64,000 nucleotides of DNA from Polyangia bacterium (GTDB lineage Bacteria; Myxococcota_A; Polyangia; Nannocystales; Nannocystaceae): NCBI GenBank assembly GCA_030424595.1, contig JAUHWG010000003.1, positions 124,001 to 188,000 of the forward strand. The letters are read 5' to 3'. Both the position numbers and the translations under genes were made by a program. Below the pieces are notes generated by a model. That model did not search any database. It worked only from the letters and a program-made list of their open reading frames with translations, and was not told where the DNA came from. Position 1 is the first letter of the stretch. Each line of letters starts with the position of its first letter. Shown here one piece after another: positions 11,154 to 19,865 of the stretch.

Positions 11154-11339
11154 CGACCAGACCTGCTCGTGGGCCTCACCGATCGCTCGGTCGAGCTCCC
11201 CTTGGCTCTCTGGGTCGAGTCGCCGGAGGAAGTCGCCTGCGGTCGTCGGGGCGGGGATCTGATCGGCGCCGTCGATCCTCCTGATCCCCTCGTCAGCCTG
11301 CATCCTGTCGATGTCCTCGATGCAAACGTGACGGCTACC
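11154..11339 (-). pseudogene. DDE transposase fragment (IS1380-like)
   Basis: Minus-strand reading gives VCIEDIDRMQADEGIRRI and then PTTAGDFLRRLDPESQGELD, ending HEQVWS. This resembles the N-terminal region of IS1380-family/DDE group-1 transposases (patterns D...L..DEG, P.PTT.GDF.RRF, ...VW). Only about 62 codons remain and no catalytic residues are left. It lies just after the integrase and its left end overlaps the end of the AraC gene. Assignment rests on pattern memory only. Confidence 0.45.
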
Positions 11340-12096
11340 CAGGGCTCCTGGCGATCGCCGATGCGCTCGACGGGGACGGGTCGGGCTCGGCGGCTGTGGG
11401 AGCGGGGAGCTCGTATATGGCCTGCGGGATCATCCTAGCGGGGCGTACGCCGGTGAGTCGCTTGCAGGTGCGGGTGAGGTGGGCCGAGTCGGCGAAGCCG
11501 GCTTGGTGGGCAGCTTCGGTGAGGGAAGCGCCAGTGCTGACGTGTCGGGTGGCGCGCAGCAGCTTGAACCATGCGCCCCACACCCGCGGGGGAGCGCCGA
11601 GAATGTCGGTGGTGAGGTGGGTGAGGCGGCTAGTCGAGAGCTGCACGCGGGCCGCGGCCTCGGCCACGGTCACGCCTTCGTGCTCGATGATCTCGAGCGC
11701 CCGCGCGACCCGTGGGTCGATACGGCGCGGTGCGAGGGGGAGCACCGCGGCCGCCGCTTGGCGGAGGGAGTCGACGCCGGGCTTGAAGCCTCGCCAGAGC
11801 TCGGCCAGCCGCTCTGCGTCGGCGAACTCGTACATTCGGGGGTCGAGGTAGGCGACGCAGGCCACGGGCCCTTCGAACGCCTCGGGGGTGTGTGACGTCC
11901 CCGCGGCGATGGCGATCGTGGGGCCGGCGAGCGTGCGATCGCCTACGACGACGCGGCTCGCCCCGATGAAGACCGTGTGTGCCGGCGGGCACCGCTCGAA
12001 GAGGGGCACTCCCTCGGTGGCCGCGCTCACGAGCGCGAGCCCGGGTCCGGTCACGAGGATCCGTGAGGGCGGGGCGGGAGAGGCTGCGGCGGACAC
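11335..12096 (-). CDS. AraC-family transcriptional regulator
   Basis: 253 residues from GTG 12096. N-terminal cupin-like sensing part without a clear ligand signature; C-terminal double HTH: first helix pair VTVAEAAARVQLSTSRLTHLTTDILGAPP, second SLTEAAHQAGFADSAHLTRTCKRLTGVRPAR, the AraC/XylS signature. Divergent from the four-helix membrane protein gene at 12192, with about 95 bases between starts, so it probably controls that gene. The C-terminal tail (PTAAEPDPSPSS) is low complexity. Confidence 0.88.
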   Translation of the reverse strand: MSAAASPAPPSRILVTGPGLALVSAATEGVPLFERCPPAHTVFIGASRVVVGDRTLAGPTIAIAAGTSHTPEAFEGPVACVAYLDPRMYEFADAERLAELWRGFKPGVDSLRQAAAAVLPLAPRRIDPRVARALEIIEHEGVTVAEAAARVQLSTSRLTHLTTDILGAPPRVWGAWFKLLRATRHVSTGASLTEAAHQAGFADSAHLTRTCKRLTGVRPARMIPQAIYELPAPTAAEPDPSPSSASAIARSPG

Positions 12097-12191
12097 GTCG
12101 ACGGCGATTGCATCACGCAGCAGCAGGTCGGTTCAAGCGCGGGACCGCGGGCATGAGCACCCTGGAGCTGATCGAACCGAGGAGTTTGCGC

Positions 12192-12641
12192 ATGCCCCAA
12201 GCCACTTCATCCATTCGCGGTTTTCGGAGCGTCTTCGTCGTCACCGGCGCTCTCTACATCCTCATGGCGAGCTCGATGCTCGCGCAGGGGGTCGGCGTGC
12301 TCCGCGACTTCGCCGTGCCAGAGCATCTGCTCACCGCGCCTGTCTTCGAGGACTTCTTCCTCTTCTTCTACCAGCTGATGGCCTTCATCGGCGTCCTCGG
12401 CGTGACCTTCGGCCTGGCGGTGAAAGGGCGTCGCGAGCAGGTCCTCGTCGCCGGGGTCTTCACCGTGGCCAACATCCTCATCGCCCTGCGCGATCTCAGC
12501 ACCTCCGACTCGTCGTGGGGAAACCAGCTCTACCAGGGAGAGGCGACCCTCATGTTCGTGGCCATCAGCGTCACCTTCGCCCTCGCCTACGGCGCCTTGG
12601 TGCTGGTGGGGCTGCGCGCCCCTTCGCCACGGCAGGGCTGA
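12192..12641 (+). CDS. Small integral membrane protein, four predicted helices
   Basis: 149 residues. ATG 12192 is chosen because AGGAG lies 7 bases upstream; ATG 12153 is an alternative. Four hydrophobic segments: VFVVTGALYILMASSMLA, FFLFFYQLMAFIGVLGVTFGL, VLVAGVFTVANILIAL and LMFVAISVTFALAYGALVLVGL. The layout resembles BphX- or DoxX-like small membrane proteins; the family is not certain. Divergent from an AraC regulator, its likely controller. Confidence 0.75.
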   Translation: MPQATSSIRGFRSVFVVTGALYILMASSMLAQGVGVLRDFAVPEHLLTAPVFEDFFLFFYQLMAFIGVLGVTFGLAVKGRREQVLVAGVFTVANILIALRDLSTSDSSWGNQLYQGEATLMFVAISVTFALAYGALVLVGLRAPSPRQG

Positions 12642-12817
12642 GGTCAGGCCGTCGGCGCGGCCGATCGCCCCGCGGCGATGATAGGTTCGCCCCTCCGGAT
12701 ATCTCCCATCCGTGTCCATGGTACCACGAGGGACACGGCTTCCCGCAAGGGGCCCCCGTGTGCTCTCGTCGTTCGGTCGCGGGGTTCGTCCCGCACGATC
12801 TTTTGCGGGGTACACGG

Positions 12818-15463
12818 ATGAGAGAAGACGGTCGCCTTGTAGTGAGTCTCGCGGAGATCGATCCGACGCAGGTCTGGCTCGTCGGCGGAAAGGGGGCGCA
12901 GCTCGGCGCGCTCACACGCATCGACGGCGTTCGGGCGCCAGCGGGCTTTTGCGTGACGACTCGCGCGTTTGAGCGGCTCCTGGTGGAGGCGGGGATCGAC
13001 TCGCTATTCGCTCGGGCGAGGGAGCTTGCGCCGCAGGAGCGTGAGGCCAACGGCCTCAGCGCGGAGCTCCGCCGGACCCTCGCAGGGGCCCCGCTCCCTG
13101 AAGACCTGGCCGCGGCGATCACGGCTGCGCACGCCCAGCTCGGGGTGGACGGGGCCTTCGCCGTGCGATCGAGCGCGACCGCGGAGGACCTGCCCACGGC
13201 CTCCTTCGCGGGGATGCACGACTCCTACCTCCACGTGGTCGGAGCGGCGGCGCTCCTCGAACATATCCGCCGGTGCTGGGCCTCGCTCTTCAGCGAGCGG
13301 GCGGTCGCGTACCGCCTGCGCAAGGGGTTCGATCCGGGGGCGGCCCAGATGGCGGTGGTCGTGCAGCGGATGGTCGAGCCGGTCGCAGCGGGCGTTCTCT
13401 TCACCGCCGATCCGGTCTCCGGCGACCGGCGGGCGGCGGCCGTCGAGGCCACCGTCGGCCTCGGCGAGGCGATGGTCGCCGGGCTCGTGAACCCGGACAT
13501 CTTCAGGGTGGTGGGCGAGGCGGTCGAGGAGGCGACGATCGCTGGCGACACGCCGACGCTGACGGAGGCGCAGGTTCTCGAGCTCGTCGAGCTGGGCCGT
13601 CGGATCGAGGCGCACTTCGGCCGTCCCCAGGACATCGAGTGGTGTCTGGACGACGCCGGCTTTCAGATCGTCCAGAGCCGGCCTATCACGACGCTCTTCC
13701 CGATCCCTGAGGTCACCGACGACGAGAACCACGTGTTTGTGTCCGTCGGTCATCAGCAGATGATGACAGACGCGCTCAAGCCCCTAGGGCTATCCATGTG
13801 GCAGCTGACGGCCCTTCGGCCTATGGACACCGCCGGCGGCAGGCTCTTCGTCGATGTCACCCGCGGGCTGGCTTCGCCTGCGAGCCGCGCTGGGCTCCTC
13901 GATCTCTTTGGAAGATCCGATCCGCTGCTCCGGGACGCGCTCCAGACCCTGCTGGATCGTGGCTTCTTGGGGACGCTCGCGGACGCTGTCCCTTCGGGCT
14001 CGCTGCCCCGCGCTTCGGCCCCGGCGGAGCTCGATCCAGACGTGGTCGCCGAGCTGATCGCGGAGAACCGGGCATCGGTCGCCGACTTGGAGCGAGACAT
14101 CCAGGGGAGATCGGGGGAGGCGCTGCTCGACTTTATCCTGGCGGACATCCAGGAGCTGAAGCGGCTCCTGGTCGACCCCCGCAGCCAGCGCGCGATCATG
14201 GCGGGGATGGAGGCCACCTCGTGGCTGAACGAGGAGCTGGAGCGGTGGCTCGGCGAGAAGAACGCGGCGGACCTCCTCGCGCAGTCCGTCGCCCATAACG
14301 TGACCTCGCAGATGGGCCTCGCGCTCCTCGACGTGGCCGACGCGATCCGCCCCTATCCCGCGGTGGTGGCTGCCCTGAGTCAGGTCGTAATCGAGGACGG
14401 GGACGAGAACGAGGACGACGGTTTCTTGGACGAGCTGGTCGCGCTCGAGGGCGGCCGCGAAGCTCGTGCGGCTATCGTCGCCTTTCTCGACCTCTACGGA
14501 ATGCGCTGCGCCGGCGAGATCGACATCACCCGCCCCCGCTGGAGCGAGCGGCCGTCGACGCTGGTGCCGCTGCTCCTCGGCAACGTCGCGAACTTCGAGG
14601 CAGGCGAGGCCGAGCGTCGCTTCGAGCGCGGCAGACGGGGAGCGTTGGAGAGGGAGCAGGAGCTGCTGGAGCGCCTGCGGGCGCTACCGGGCGGGGATGC
14701 GAAGGCCGAGGAGACCAAGCGGAGGATCGGTCGGCTCCGGGCCTTCGCCGGGTACCGCGAGTACCCCAAGTACGGCATGATCTGCCGTTACCTCGCCTAC
14801 AAGCGCGCGTTGCTGGCGGAGGCGGAGCGCCTCGCCCAGGCTGGGGTGCTCCGGTTGAGGGAGGACATCTTCTTCCTGACCTTCGCGGAGCTGCAGGAGC
14901 TGGTGCGGACAAACGCGGTCGACCCTGCGCTGCTCCGCCGGCGGAGGGAGGAGTTCGTCGCCTACGAAGCGCTAATACCCCCTCGGGTGCTCACCTCGGA
15001 CGGCGAGGGGATCTCTGGAGACTACCGGCGCGACGACCTTCCCGCGGGCGCGCTGGTCGGGTCGCCGGTCTCGGCGGGGATCGTAGAGGGCAGGGCGCGT
15101 GTCCTCCTGGACATACGGGACGCTTGGCGGGACGCTTGGCGGGACGCTTGGCGGGACGCTTGGCGGGACGATTGGCGGGACGCTTGGCGGGAGACTCGGC
15201 GGGAGGCTCGGCTCGAGGTGGGCGACATCCTCGTGACACGCTTCACCGATCCGAGCTGGACGCCGCTCTTCGTCGCGATCGCGGGGCTGGTCACCGAGGT
15301 CGGGGGCCGGATGACCCATGGTGCTGTAATAGCCCGGGAGTACGGCCTGCCGGCGGTCGTCGGGGTCGAGAACGCCATGCGGAAGATCCGGGACGGGCAG
15401 CGGATCCGAGTGCACGGGACGGAGGGGTACGTCGAGCTCCTGTCGGAGCTCAGCGACGCCTGA
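12818..15463 (+). CDS. rph: Rifamycin-inactivating phosphotransferase
   Basis: 881 residues from ATG 12818. Domains: ATP-binding domain (VGGKGAQLGAL, AVRSSATAEDLPTASFAG, EPVAAGVLFTADPVSGDR, ending DIEWC...IVQSRPITTLFPIP about 320), a long central rifamycin-binding domain (about 330-740), and a swivelling His domain with GGRMTHGAVIAREYGLP (phospho-His about H834) and IRVHGTEGYVELL. This is the Rph layout: ATP phosphorylates the antibiotic ansa chain via the His domain, giving resistance. An unusual 12-bp tandem repeat inserts about 26 residues into the linker before the His domain. The gene lies inside the putative element. Confidence 0.92.
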   Translation: MREDGRLVVSLAEIDPTQVWLVGGKGAQLGALTRIDGVRAPAGFCVTTRAFERLLVEAGIDSLFARARELAPQEREANGLSAELRRTLAGAPLPEDLAAAITAAHAQLGVDGAFAVRSSATAEDLPTASFAGMHDSYLHVVGAAALLEHIRRCWASLFSERAVAYRLRKGFDPGAAQMAVVVQRMVEPVAAGVLFTADPVSGDRRAAAVEATVGLGEAMVAGLVNPDIFRVVGEAVEEATIAGDTPTLTEAQVLELVELGRRIEAHFGRPQDIEWCLDDAGFQIVQSRPITTLFPIPEVTDDENHVFVSVGHQQMMTDALKPLGLSMWQLTALRPMDTAGGRLFVDVTRGLASPASRAGLLDLFGRSDPLLRDALQTLLDRGFLGTLADAVPSGSLPRASAPAELDPDVVAELIAENRASVADLERDIQGRSGEALLDFILADIQELKRLLVDPRSQRAIMAGMEATSWLNEELERWLGEKNAADLLAQSVAHNVTSQMGLALLDVADAIRPYPAVVAALSQVVIEDGDENEDDGFLDELVALEGGREARAAIVAFLDLYGMRCAGEIDITRPRWSERPSTLVPLLLGNVANFEAGEAERRFERGRRGALEREQELLERLRALPGGDAKAEETKRRIGRLRAFAGYREYPKYGMICRYLAYKRALLAEAERLAQAGVLRLREDIFFLTFAELQELVRTNAVDPALLRRRREEFVAYEALIPPRVLTSDGEGISGDYRRDDLPAGALVGSPVSAGIVEGRARVLLDIRDAWRDAWRDAWRDAWRDDWRDAWRETRREARLEVGDILVTRFTDPSWTPLFVAIAGLVTEVGGRMTHGAVIAREYGLPAVVGVENAMRKIRDGQRIRVHGTEGYVELLSELSDA
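15118..15209 (+). repeat. 12-bp minisatellite inside rph
   Basis: About seven and a half units of GACGCTTGGCGG in frame (one unit GACGATTGGCGG, last ones diverged), coding repeated DAWR at about residues 768-797, between ARVLLDIR and VGDILVTRFTDPSW. Other Rph proteins go almost directly from ARVIL to GDILVT here. Confidence 0.92.
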
Positions 15464-15512
15464 GGAGCCCCGTCATTCGGCCTCGTCGGCGCTCCCGGGC
15501 GAGGGGGCGCGC

Positions 15513-15538
15513 GAGGGCAGCGGGGCATGACTGCCCTC
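15513..15538 (+). terminator. Possible terminator hairpin after rph
   Basis: GAGGGCAG and CTGCCCTC form a perfect 8-bp stem with a 10-base loop, 50 bases after the rph stop. No T tract follows, so termination is a guess. Confidence 0.3.
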
Positions 15539-15566
15539 ATAGGCGTGCTCGAGGGAGCGGACGACG

Positions 15567-15803
15567 TCAGCGCTCCAGCCCAATCTTCGACTTGAGCTCG
15601 CCGATGAACGTGGCGTCGTCCTGTGCCTTTCGGTGCTTCAGGAGCACCTCGGCGTCTGCGCCAGCGCGGAATCGCAAGGCGTCCGTCTCGTCATGCACGG
15701 CTGACCAGATCACCTCGGCGACGACCCGGGGCTCCGAGGGGCTCGCCCCGACCTGGCCCCAATATGCGAAGAGCTTCTGAACTGTGCCCTGGTATTCGGC
15801 GAG
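15567..15803 (-). pseudogene. C-terminal fragment of a short-chain dehydrogenase
   Basis: Minus-strand reading ends VVAEVIWSAVHDETDALRF...LLKHRKAQDDATFIGELKSKIGL. This matches the C-terminal tail of SDR oxidoreductases (pattern VAEVI..A..DGTD.LRY.AG.DA..LL..RK..DD..F). Only about 78 residues are left; the Rossmann fold and catalytic YxxxK are missing. Truncated relic. Confidence 0.55.
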
Positions 15804-15997
15804 CACGCGATGGAGTCGGCGTCGAGGACCTCGCGATCGCCCGGGCGAAGCGACGCAATGGCGAGGGGCGGGGCGAGGTGAGCCTCGCGCCCGGCATCGG
15901 CAGCCTCTCGTTGACGGGCCGCTTCTAGCGGTCCCCTGCGCGGTGCGAGCGAGAGCGCCCTGGAGACGCTGACTCGTGCTTTGCCTCGACCGCCGGC

Positions 15998-17002
15998 TCA
16001 ACCGGGCCATTGCGGGTAGAAGCAGCCGAACTCCTCATTGAGGTTGTCCTGGGTCAGCATGTAGGGGAAGTTGCGTCGAGTGACGGGGTTGATCCCCGTG
16101 TCACTTACATACCAACCCCGCGCTTGTTTGATCGCCATCTTCGTCGCGAGAAACCCGGCGTCGTAGGGGAGGGTGACAAAGGTCGCGTACCAGCGGCCGT
16201 CCTCGATCGCCTGGACCCCGTACTCTCCAGCGCCACCGCCGACGATATCGATCGAGCCCTCCGGGAGCCCCGCGTCGGCGATCGCCATCTCGACCCCCAT
16301 GGCCATCTGGTCGCCGCCGTTGAAGACGATGTCGGGGGTGCCGCCATCGGCCAGGATCTGCGACATGATCCCGTAGGCGACGTCCGAGCTGTAGAAGCCC
16401 TCCTCGATCTCGGTGAGGACGATGTTGGGGCTATTGTCGGCGAGGTCCTCGAGGGCCTCGAGGGTGAGCTGATCGTTGACCAGCGCGAAGAGGCCGCCGA
16501 TGAGAACGATCTCGCAGGGGTTGACGCCCTCGCAGCGGTCTAGGGCGATGTCGGCGAAGGCGGGGCCGACCTCCGAGGGCGGGACCAGGACCGCGCCGGT
16601 CTGGCCCGGGACCTGAATCTCACCGGATGTCGGGTCATCGCCGAGGTGGAGGTCCGAGGCGACGACCGGGATGCCGGCCGCTCCTGCCGCGGCGACGCAG
16701 GGAAGGAGCCCGGTGGAGGTCGCGGGCTGGACGACTATCGCGTCGTAGTCCCCCGAATTGACGATCTCGAAGCACTGTGTCAGCTGCACATTGACGTCGA
16801 AGTTGCTGTAGAAGGGGACCACCTCCGCGCCCATCCAGGAGGCGATGTCCATCGCCCCCTCTAGGTTGGTCTGATCATAGAGGTTGGTCGTCGTCGAGCT
16901 GAGCCACGCGACCCGCTCTTGCGGGCAGGCCTCAGCGCTCTGCGGGAGGGCGAGCATGCTGAGGGCGGAGAGGGCGAGCGCGGTGAAAACAGGTGTACGC
17001 AT
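15998..17002 (-). CDS. Periplasmic sugar-binding-like protein (Peripla_BP_4)
   Basis: Start placed at ATG 17002, with AAGGA just upstream; it gives a clean signal peptide (MRTPVFTALALSALSMLALPQSAEA) and a 334-residue product. An upstream start would add 38 charged residues. Type-1 periplasmic fold: YDAIVVQPATSTGLLP and AAGIPVVASDL, then GGTPDIVFNGGDQMAMGVEMAI and later GEYGVQAIEDGRWYATFVTLP. These match the ribose/xylose-binding class of ABC transporters. No permease or ATPase gene is adjacent, so it is an orphan binding protein, or feeds a distant transporter or sensor. Confidence 0.85.
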   Translation of the reverse strand: MRTPVFTALALSALSMLALPQSAEACPQERVAWLSSTTTNLYDQTNLEGAMDIASWMGAEVVPFYSNFDVNVQLTQCFEIVNSGDYDAIVVQPATSTGLLPCVAAAGAAGIPVVASDLHLGDDPTSGEIQVPGQTGAVLVPPSEVGPAFADIALDRCEGVNPCEIVLIGGLFALVNDQLTLEALEDLADNSPNIVLTEIEEGFYSSDVAYGIMSQILADGGTPDIVFNGGDQMAMGVEMAIADAGLPEGSIDIVGGGAGEYGVQAIEDGRWYATFVTLPYDAGFLATKMAIKQARGWYVSDTGINPVTRRNFPYMLTQDNLNEEFGCFYPQWPG

Positions 17003-17900
17003 GGGAGTCCTTGATGGCGGCGGCGCCGACAAGCTCGCGGAGCCCGGCAGGACTCTGCGTACTCGTGCGCCACTCGTCACATCTATGAGAGCGTCACCAA
17101 AGCCCAAAAGGATCATGAAAAAGACGAGGAGAGCCCATTTTGGTCCGTCTGTTCAGCACATGTCCCTCGCTGTCATACACTCGGCGCCCGGGCGAGTTGT
17201 GGGGGAGAGGCGACATCTCGCCGAGTGTCCGCTGGGCTAGACAATCCCTGGGTGGGGTCTGTAGAGCGCCTCTACGACGGCCTTAGTCTCGGTTCTGGGG
17301 CTTCGGCGCTGGCGGAGGGCGACATGAGGTCGCGTCGAGCAGGTTTGGGGGGAAGTGGCCTCATGTGTACCTCAGGGCAATCCACGAAGTTGGCGCTCAC
17401 GACGGCCTCTCCTGGAGCCCCACAGCGTCCACGGTTCGACGGGTGCCTGGGTGTGTGGAGCTGTAGGGAAGACCCTCGTTGTCCCTCTCCCGTCGTCCCC
17501 ACTCCCGGCGAACGTGGCACCTTGTAGGTGCAGGACGACTCCTTTGATAGTCGAGGTTCTGCCAGAGCCTCGCCGACCCGAGGATGTTCGCGACTGCACG
17601 CTGGAGCTCAAGCCTATCGTCTGTCGCCGACGGCGAGACCTCACGTCATTGAGGCTCCGACAAGAGCCGGAGAAGCGGCGGAAGATGCACCACCGCTCGC
17701 TCAGCGTCGTCGGCCTCTTGGCTCCGCGAAAGCTCCCGGTACGGCCCGGCACCGCGGCGCTCTAGTCGAAACCAAGGGGCCCACGATCGTTGCGCGAGAG
17801 CCCACTGGACTAGAACCACGGCCTCCGAGACGATGCAGAGGTCGGGGGAGAGCTTCCCACGACCTCCGGGCGGAGCTTGCTCTGGCTCTGCGCTCCGCCG
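17003..17900. other. Intergenic region with dispersed repeat copy
   Basis: About 900 bases without a convincing gene. 17723-17813 is a copy of the dispersed repeat. The rest shows only open frames without recognisable motifs. Confidence 0.4.
17723..17813. repeat. Dispersed repeat family, copy 3
   Basis: Aligns over about 90 bases to 7309-7395, including GGTACGGCCC, AGTCGAAACCAAGGGGCCCACGA (diverged) and GCGCGAGAGC. Same orientation as the other copies. Confidence 0.55.
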
Positions 17901-18350
17901 TCAATCGGCGCTTTGGGCGGCGTAGGCCCGGCTGAGGGGCTCGAGGTTCTCGATGATCAGGATCTCGCGGATCTTGGTCGGATCGTCGTCGACGAAGGTG
18001 AAGACGGCGGCCCAGTCGACGGTAAATACCTCGCCGTTGATCGGGATGCGCAGAGTTTCGGCCCCCGTGAGAACGGCTTGGTTCCCCGGGCTTGAGAAGT
18101 ACTCCTTGGGGTTGAACTCGACGATCTCCAGGGTCTTCATCATGACCTCGAGGTAGGGAAGGACCTCTGCCTTGCCCTTGGGAACGCCGCTCATCGGCGT
18201 ACCGGGCCCGACGGTCACTCGGTAGACGATGTCATCTGTGAAGCTCGCGATCATCCGATCCATCGTCGCTGTCGTGGTCATCTCTTCGACAATGTAACGA
18301 AGGTGCTTGATCTTGGGGTCTTCATTGTCTTGATCCACTTGCTCTGACAT
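17901..18350 (-). CDS. NTF2-like / SnoaL-like protein
   Basis: 149 residues from ATG 18350. NTF2-like cone fold: an N-terminal helix (IKHLRYIVEEMTTTATMDRMIASFTDDIVYRV), then strands around a pocket (AVLTGAETLRIPINGEVFTVDWAAVFTFVDDD). Such proteins are small-molecule cyclases, isomerases or binding proteins, and SnoaL-type members occur in polyketide clusters. It lies upstream of and divergent from the PhyH-NRPS operon. A biosynthetic role is possible but not shown. Confidence 0.75.
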   Translation of the reverse strand: MSEQVDQDNEDPKIKHLRYIVEEMTTTATMDRMIASFTDDIVYRVTVGPGTPMSGVPKGKAEVLPYLEVMMKTLEIVEFNPKEYFSSPGNQAVLTGAETLRIPINGEVFTVDWAAVFTFVDDDPTKIREILIIENLEPLSRAYAAQSAD

Positions 18351-18986
18351 AGGGGCAGAGCTTAGTGGTCTTCTTTGGAGGCGACAAGTGCGACGATTAA
18401 CTTTTTCTGAGCCTAGCAGATCCGCGCTTTACGGGCCGCTTGGCCGCGGGGATGGAGGGCGACGGGCCGCCTCAAACCTCATTTAGGCCAGCGGCTTGTG
18501 CTGGTTAAATCGTCGCGAGCAATGTCCAGACGGGAGGGCGTAGAGCGAGGCCTACGGCGCACTTCGTTTGCGCGGATCCACCTGCGCGGCAGCACCCCTG
18601 GGCACGCCTCGGGGCCCGCACTGAGGTCAAGGGCGGCCGCGCAGATTATCTCGATAGTTTGAGTTGCACCTTCGGCGAAGGTGGTTTCTAATGAGTCGCG
18701 GTAGATGTGGGTACGGAATCACGGGTCGTCTACCGGCTCGATTATGGACCCGCACGCGGTACGGTGTGCGTGAGCAGAGTGTAGAGAGTATGTCTATTGG
18801 AGCGGGTCCCGCGAGGGGGAACCACAGCCTCCGCCTGACCCCTCAGGGGGCTCGAAGGAGGCCGTCAGGCGACCTTTTGCCGTGTACAGAGCCTGTGCAC
18901 ACGCCCCGTCGTCGATGCGCGAAGTCCCGGCGTTTGGGCCTGCTGGGCGGACGACCGAGGCAGAGGTTAAATACGAGGGTCAGCCG
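18351..18986. promoter_or_regulatory. Long leader region upstream of the PhyH-NRPS operon
   Basis: About 640 bases between the divergent NTF2-like gene and phyH, with no convincing gene. It is locally less GC-rich (TTAACTTTTTCTGAG near 18398) and should hold the promoters of both transcripts. A perfect hairpin lies at 18667-18683. I cannot place -35/-10 boxes. Confidence 0.4.
18667..18683 (+). terminator. Hairpin in NRPS operon leader
   Basis: CACCTTC-GGC-GAAGGTG: a 7-bp perfect stem with a 3-base loop, followed by GTTTCT, about 300 bases before phyH. It could be an attenuator or terminator, or chance. Confidence 0.3.
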
Positions 18987-19865
18987 ATGCGAGAGACTGA
19001 GAACGAGAGGACGACGTTCGCCGAACAAGGCTTTCTTCTGCGGCACGGCCAGTTTAGCGCCGCGGAGATCGAGGAGCTGCGCGAGGGGGCGAAGGAGCTT
19101 CTGAGCGGCTCTGAGGAGCGGCTGGTGCGTGAGCGTGACGGCGTCACGTTGCGCTCTGCCTACGGGATCCACAGCGACGAGGCGGTCTTCTCACGGCTCG
19201 CTCGGAGCGCGCGGCTGGTGGAGCCGACCCGGGGCCTCCTCGGCGGCGAGGTGTACCTTTATCAGAGCAAGCTGAACGTCAAGCGCCCCTTCGTCGGTGA
19301 CCGGTGGGAGTGGCACCAGGACTACGCCTTCTGGCGGGCGGAGGACGCGATGCTCGCCCCCCAGGTGCTCACGGCGGCGGTCTACCTCGACGACCTCGAC
19401 GAGTTTAACGGACCTCTGGTGGTCATCCCGGGATCCCATCGTCAGGGGCTCGTCGAGTGCAGCCCCAGGGCGTCGAGCGTGGAGGGAGACGAACTGTCGG
19501 GCTACACCTCAGCGTCGCTCAAGCACACCGTCTCGCGGGAACAGGTCGCGCGCCTGGTGGGTCGGGGGGGGCTTGTCGCGCCCAAGGGTCGGGCCGGCGC
19601 TGTCCTCTTCTTTTCGGGGTGCCTTGTCCACGCTTCGGGCGTGAACCTCTCGCCCTCTCCCCGTTCGCTGGCGCTCTACACCTACAACCGAGTGGACAAC
19701 GCGCCTGCCCGAGCGCCGCGGCGCCCCTGGTTCCTCCAGGGTCGCGACGTGAGCCCGGTCGAGCCGGTGTACGGGCCGTTGACCGGCGCTGAGGATCGAG
19801 GCGCCGGTGGGGCGCGTCCTGTCGAGGTTGGGCGGGAGAGGGAGCGGGAGCACCGTGGGTCGTGA
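18987..19865 (+). CDS. Phytanoyl-CoA dioxygenase (PhyH) family 2OG-Fe(II) oxygenase
   Basis: 292 residues from ATG 18987 (GAGGG 9 bases upstream); further upstream codons look non-coding. Jelly-roll oxygenase with the iron triad H110-x-D112 (EWHQDYAFW) and a distal His about H215 (CLVHASGVN), and the block VLTAAVYLDDLDEFNGPLVVIPGSHRQG typical of PhyH/EctD-like enzymes. It should hydroxylate a substrate with O2 and 2-oxoglutarate. Its last 11 bases overlap the NRPS start, so the two are translationally coupled; the likely substrate is an amino acid unit, tethered intermediate or product of that assembly line. Confidence 0.88.
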   Translation: MRETENERTTFAEQGFLLRHGQFSAAEIEELREGAKELLSGSEERLVRERDGVTLRSAYGIHSDEAVFSRLARSARLVEPTRGLLGGEVYLYQSKLNVKRPFVGDRWEWHQDYAFWRAEDAMLAPQVLTAAVYLDDLDEFNGPLVVIPGSHRQGLVECSPRASSVEGDELSGYTSASLKHTVSREQVARLVGRGGLVAPKGRAGAVLFFSGCLVHASGVNLSPSPRSLALYTYNRVDNAPARAPRRPWFLQGRDVSPVEPVYGPLTGAEDRGAGGARPVEVGREREREHRGS

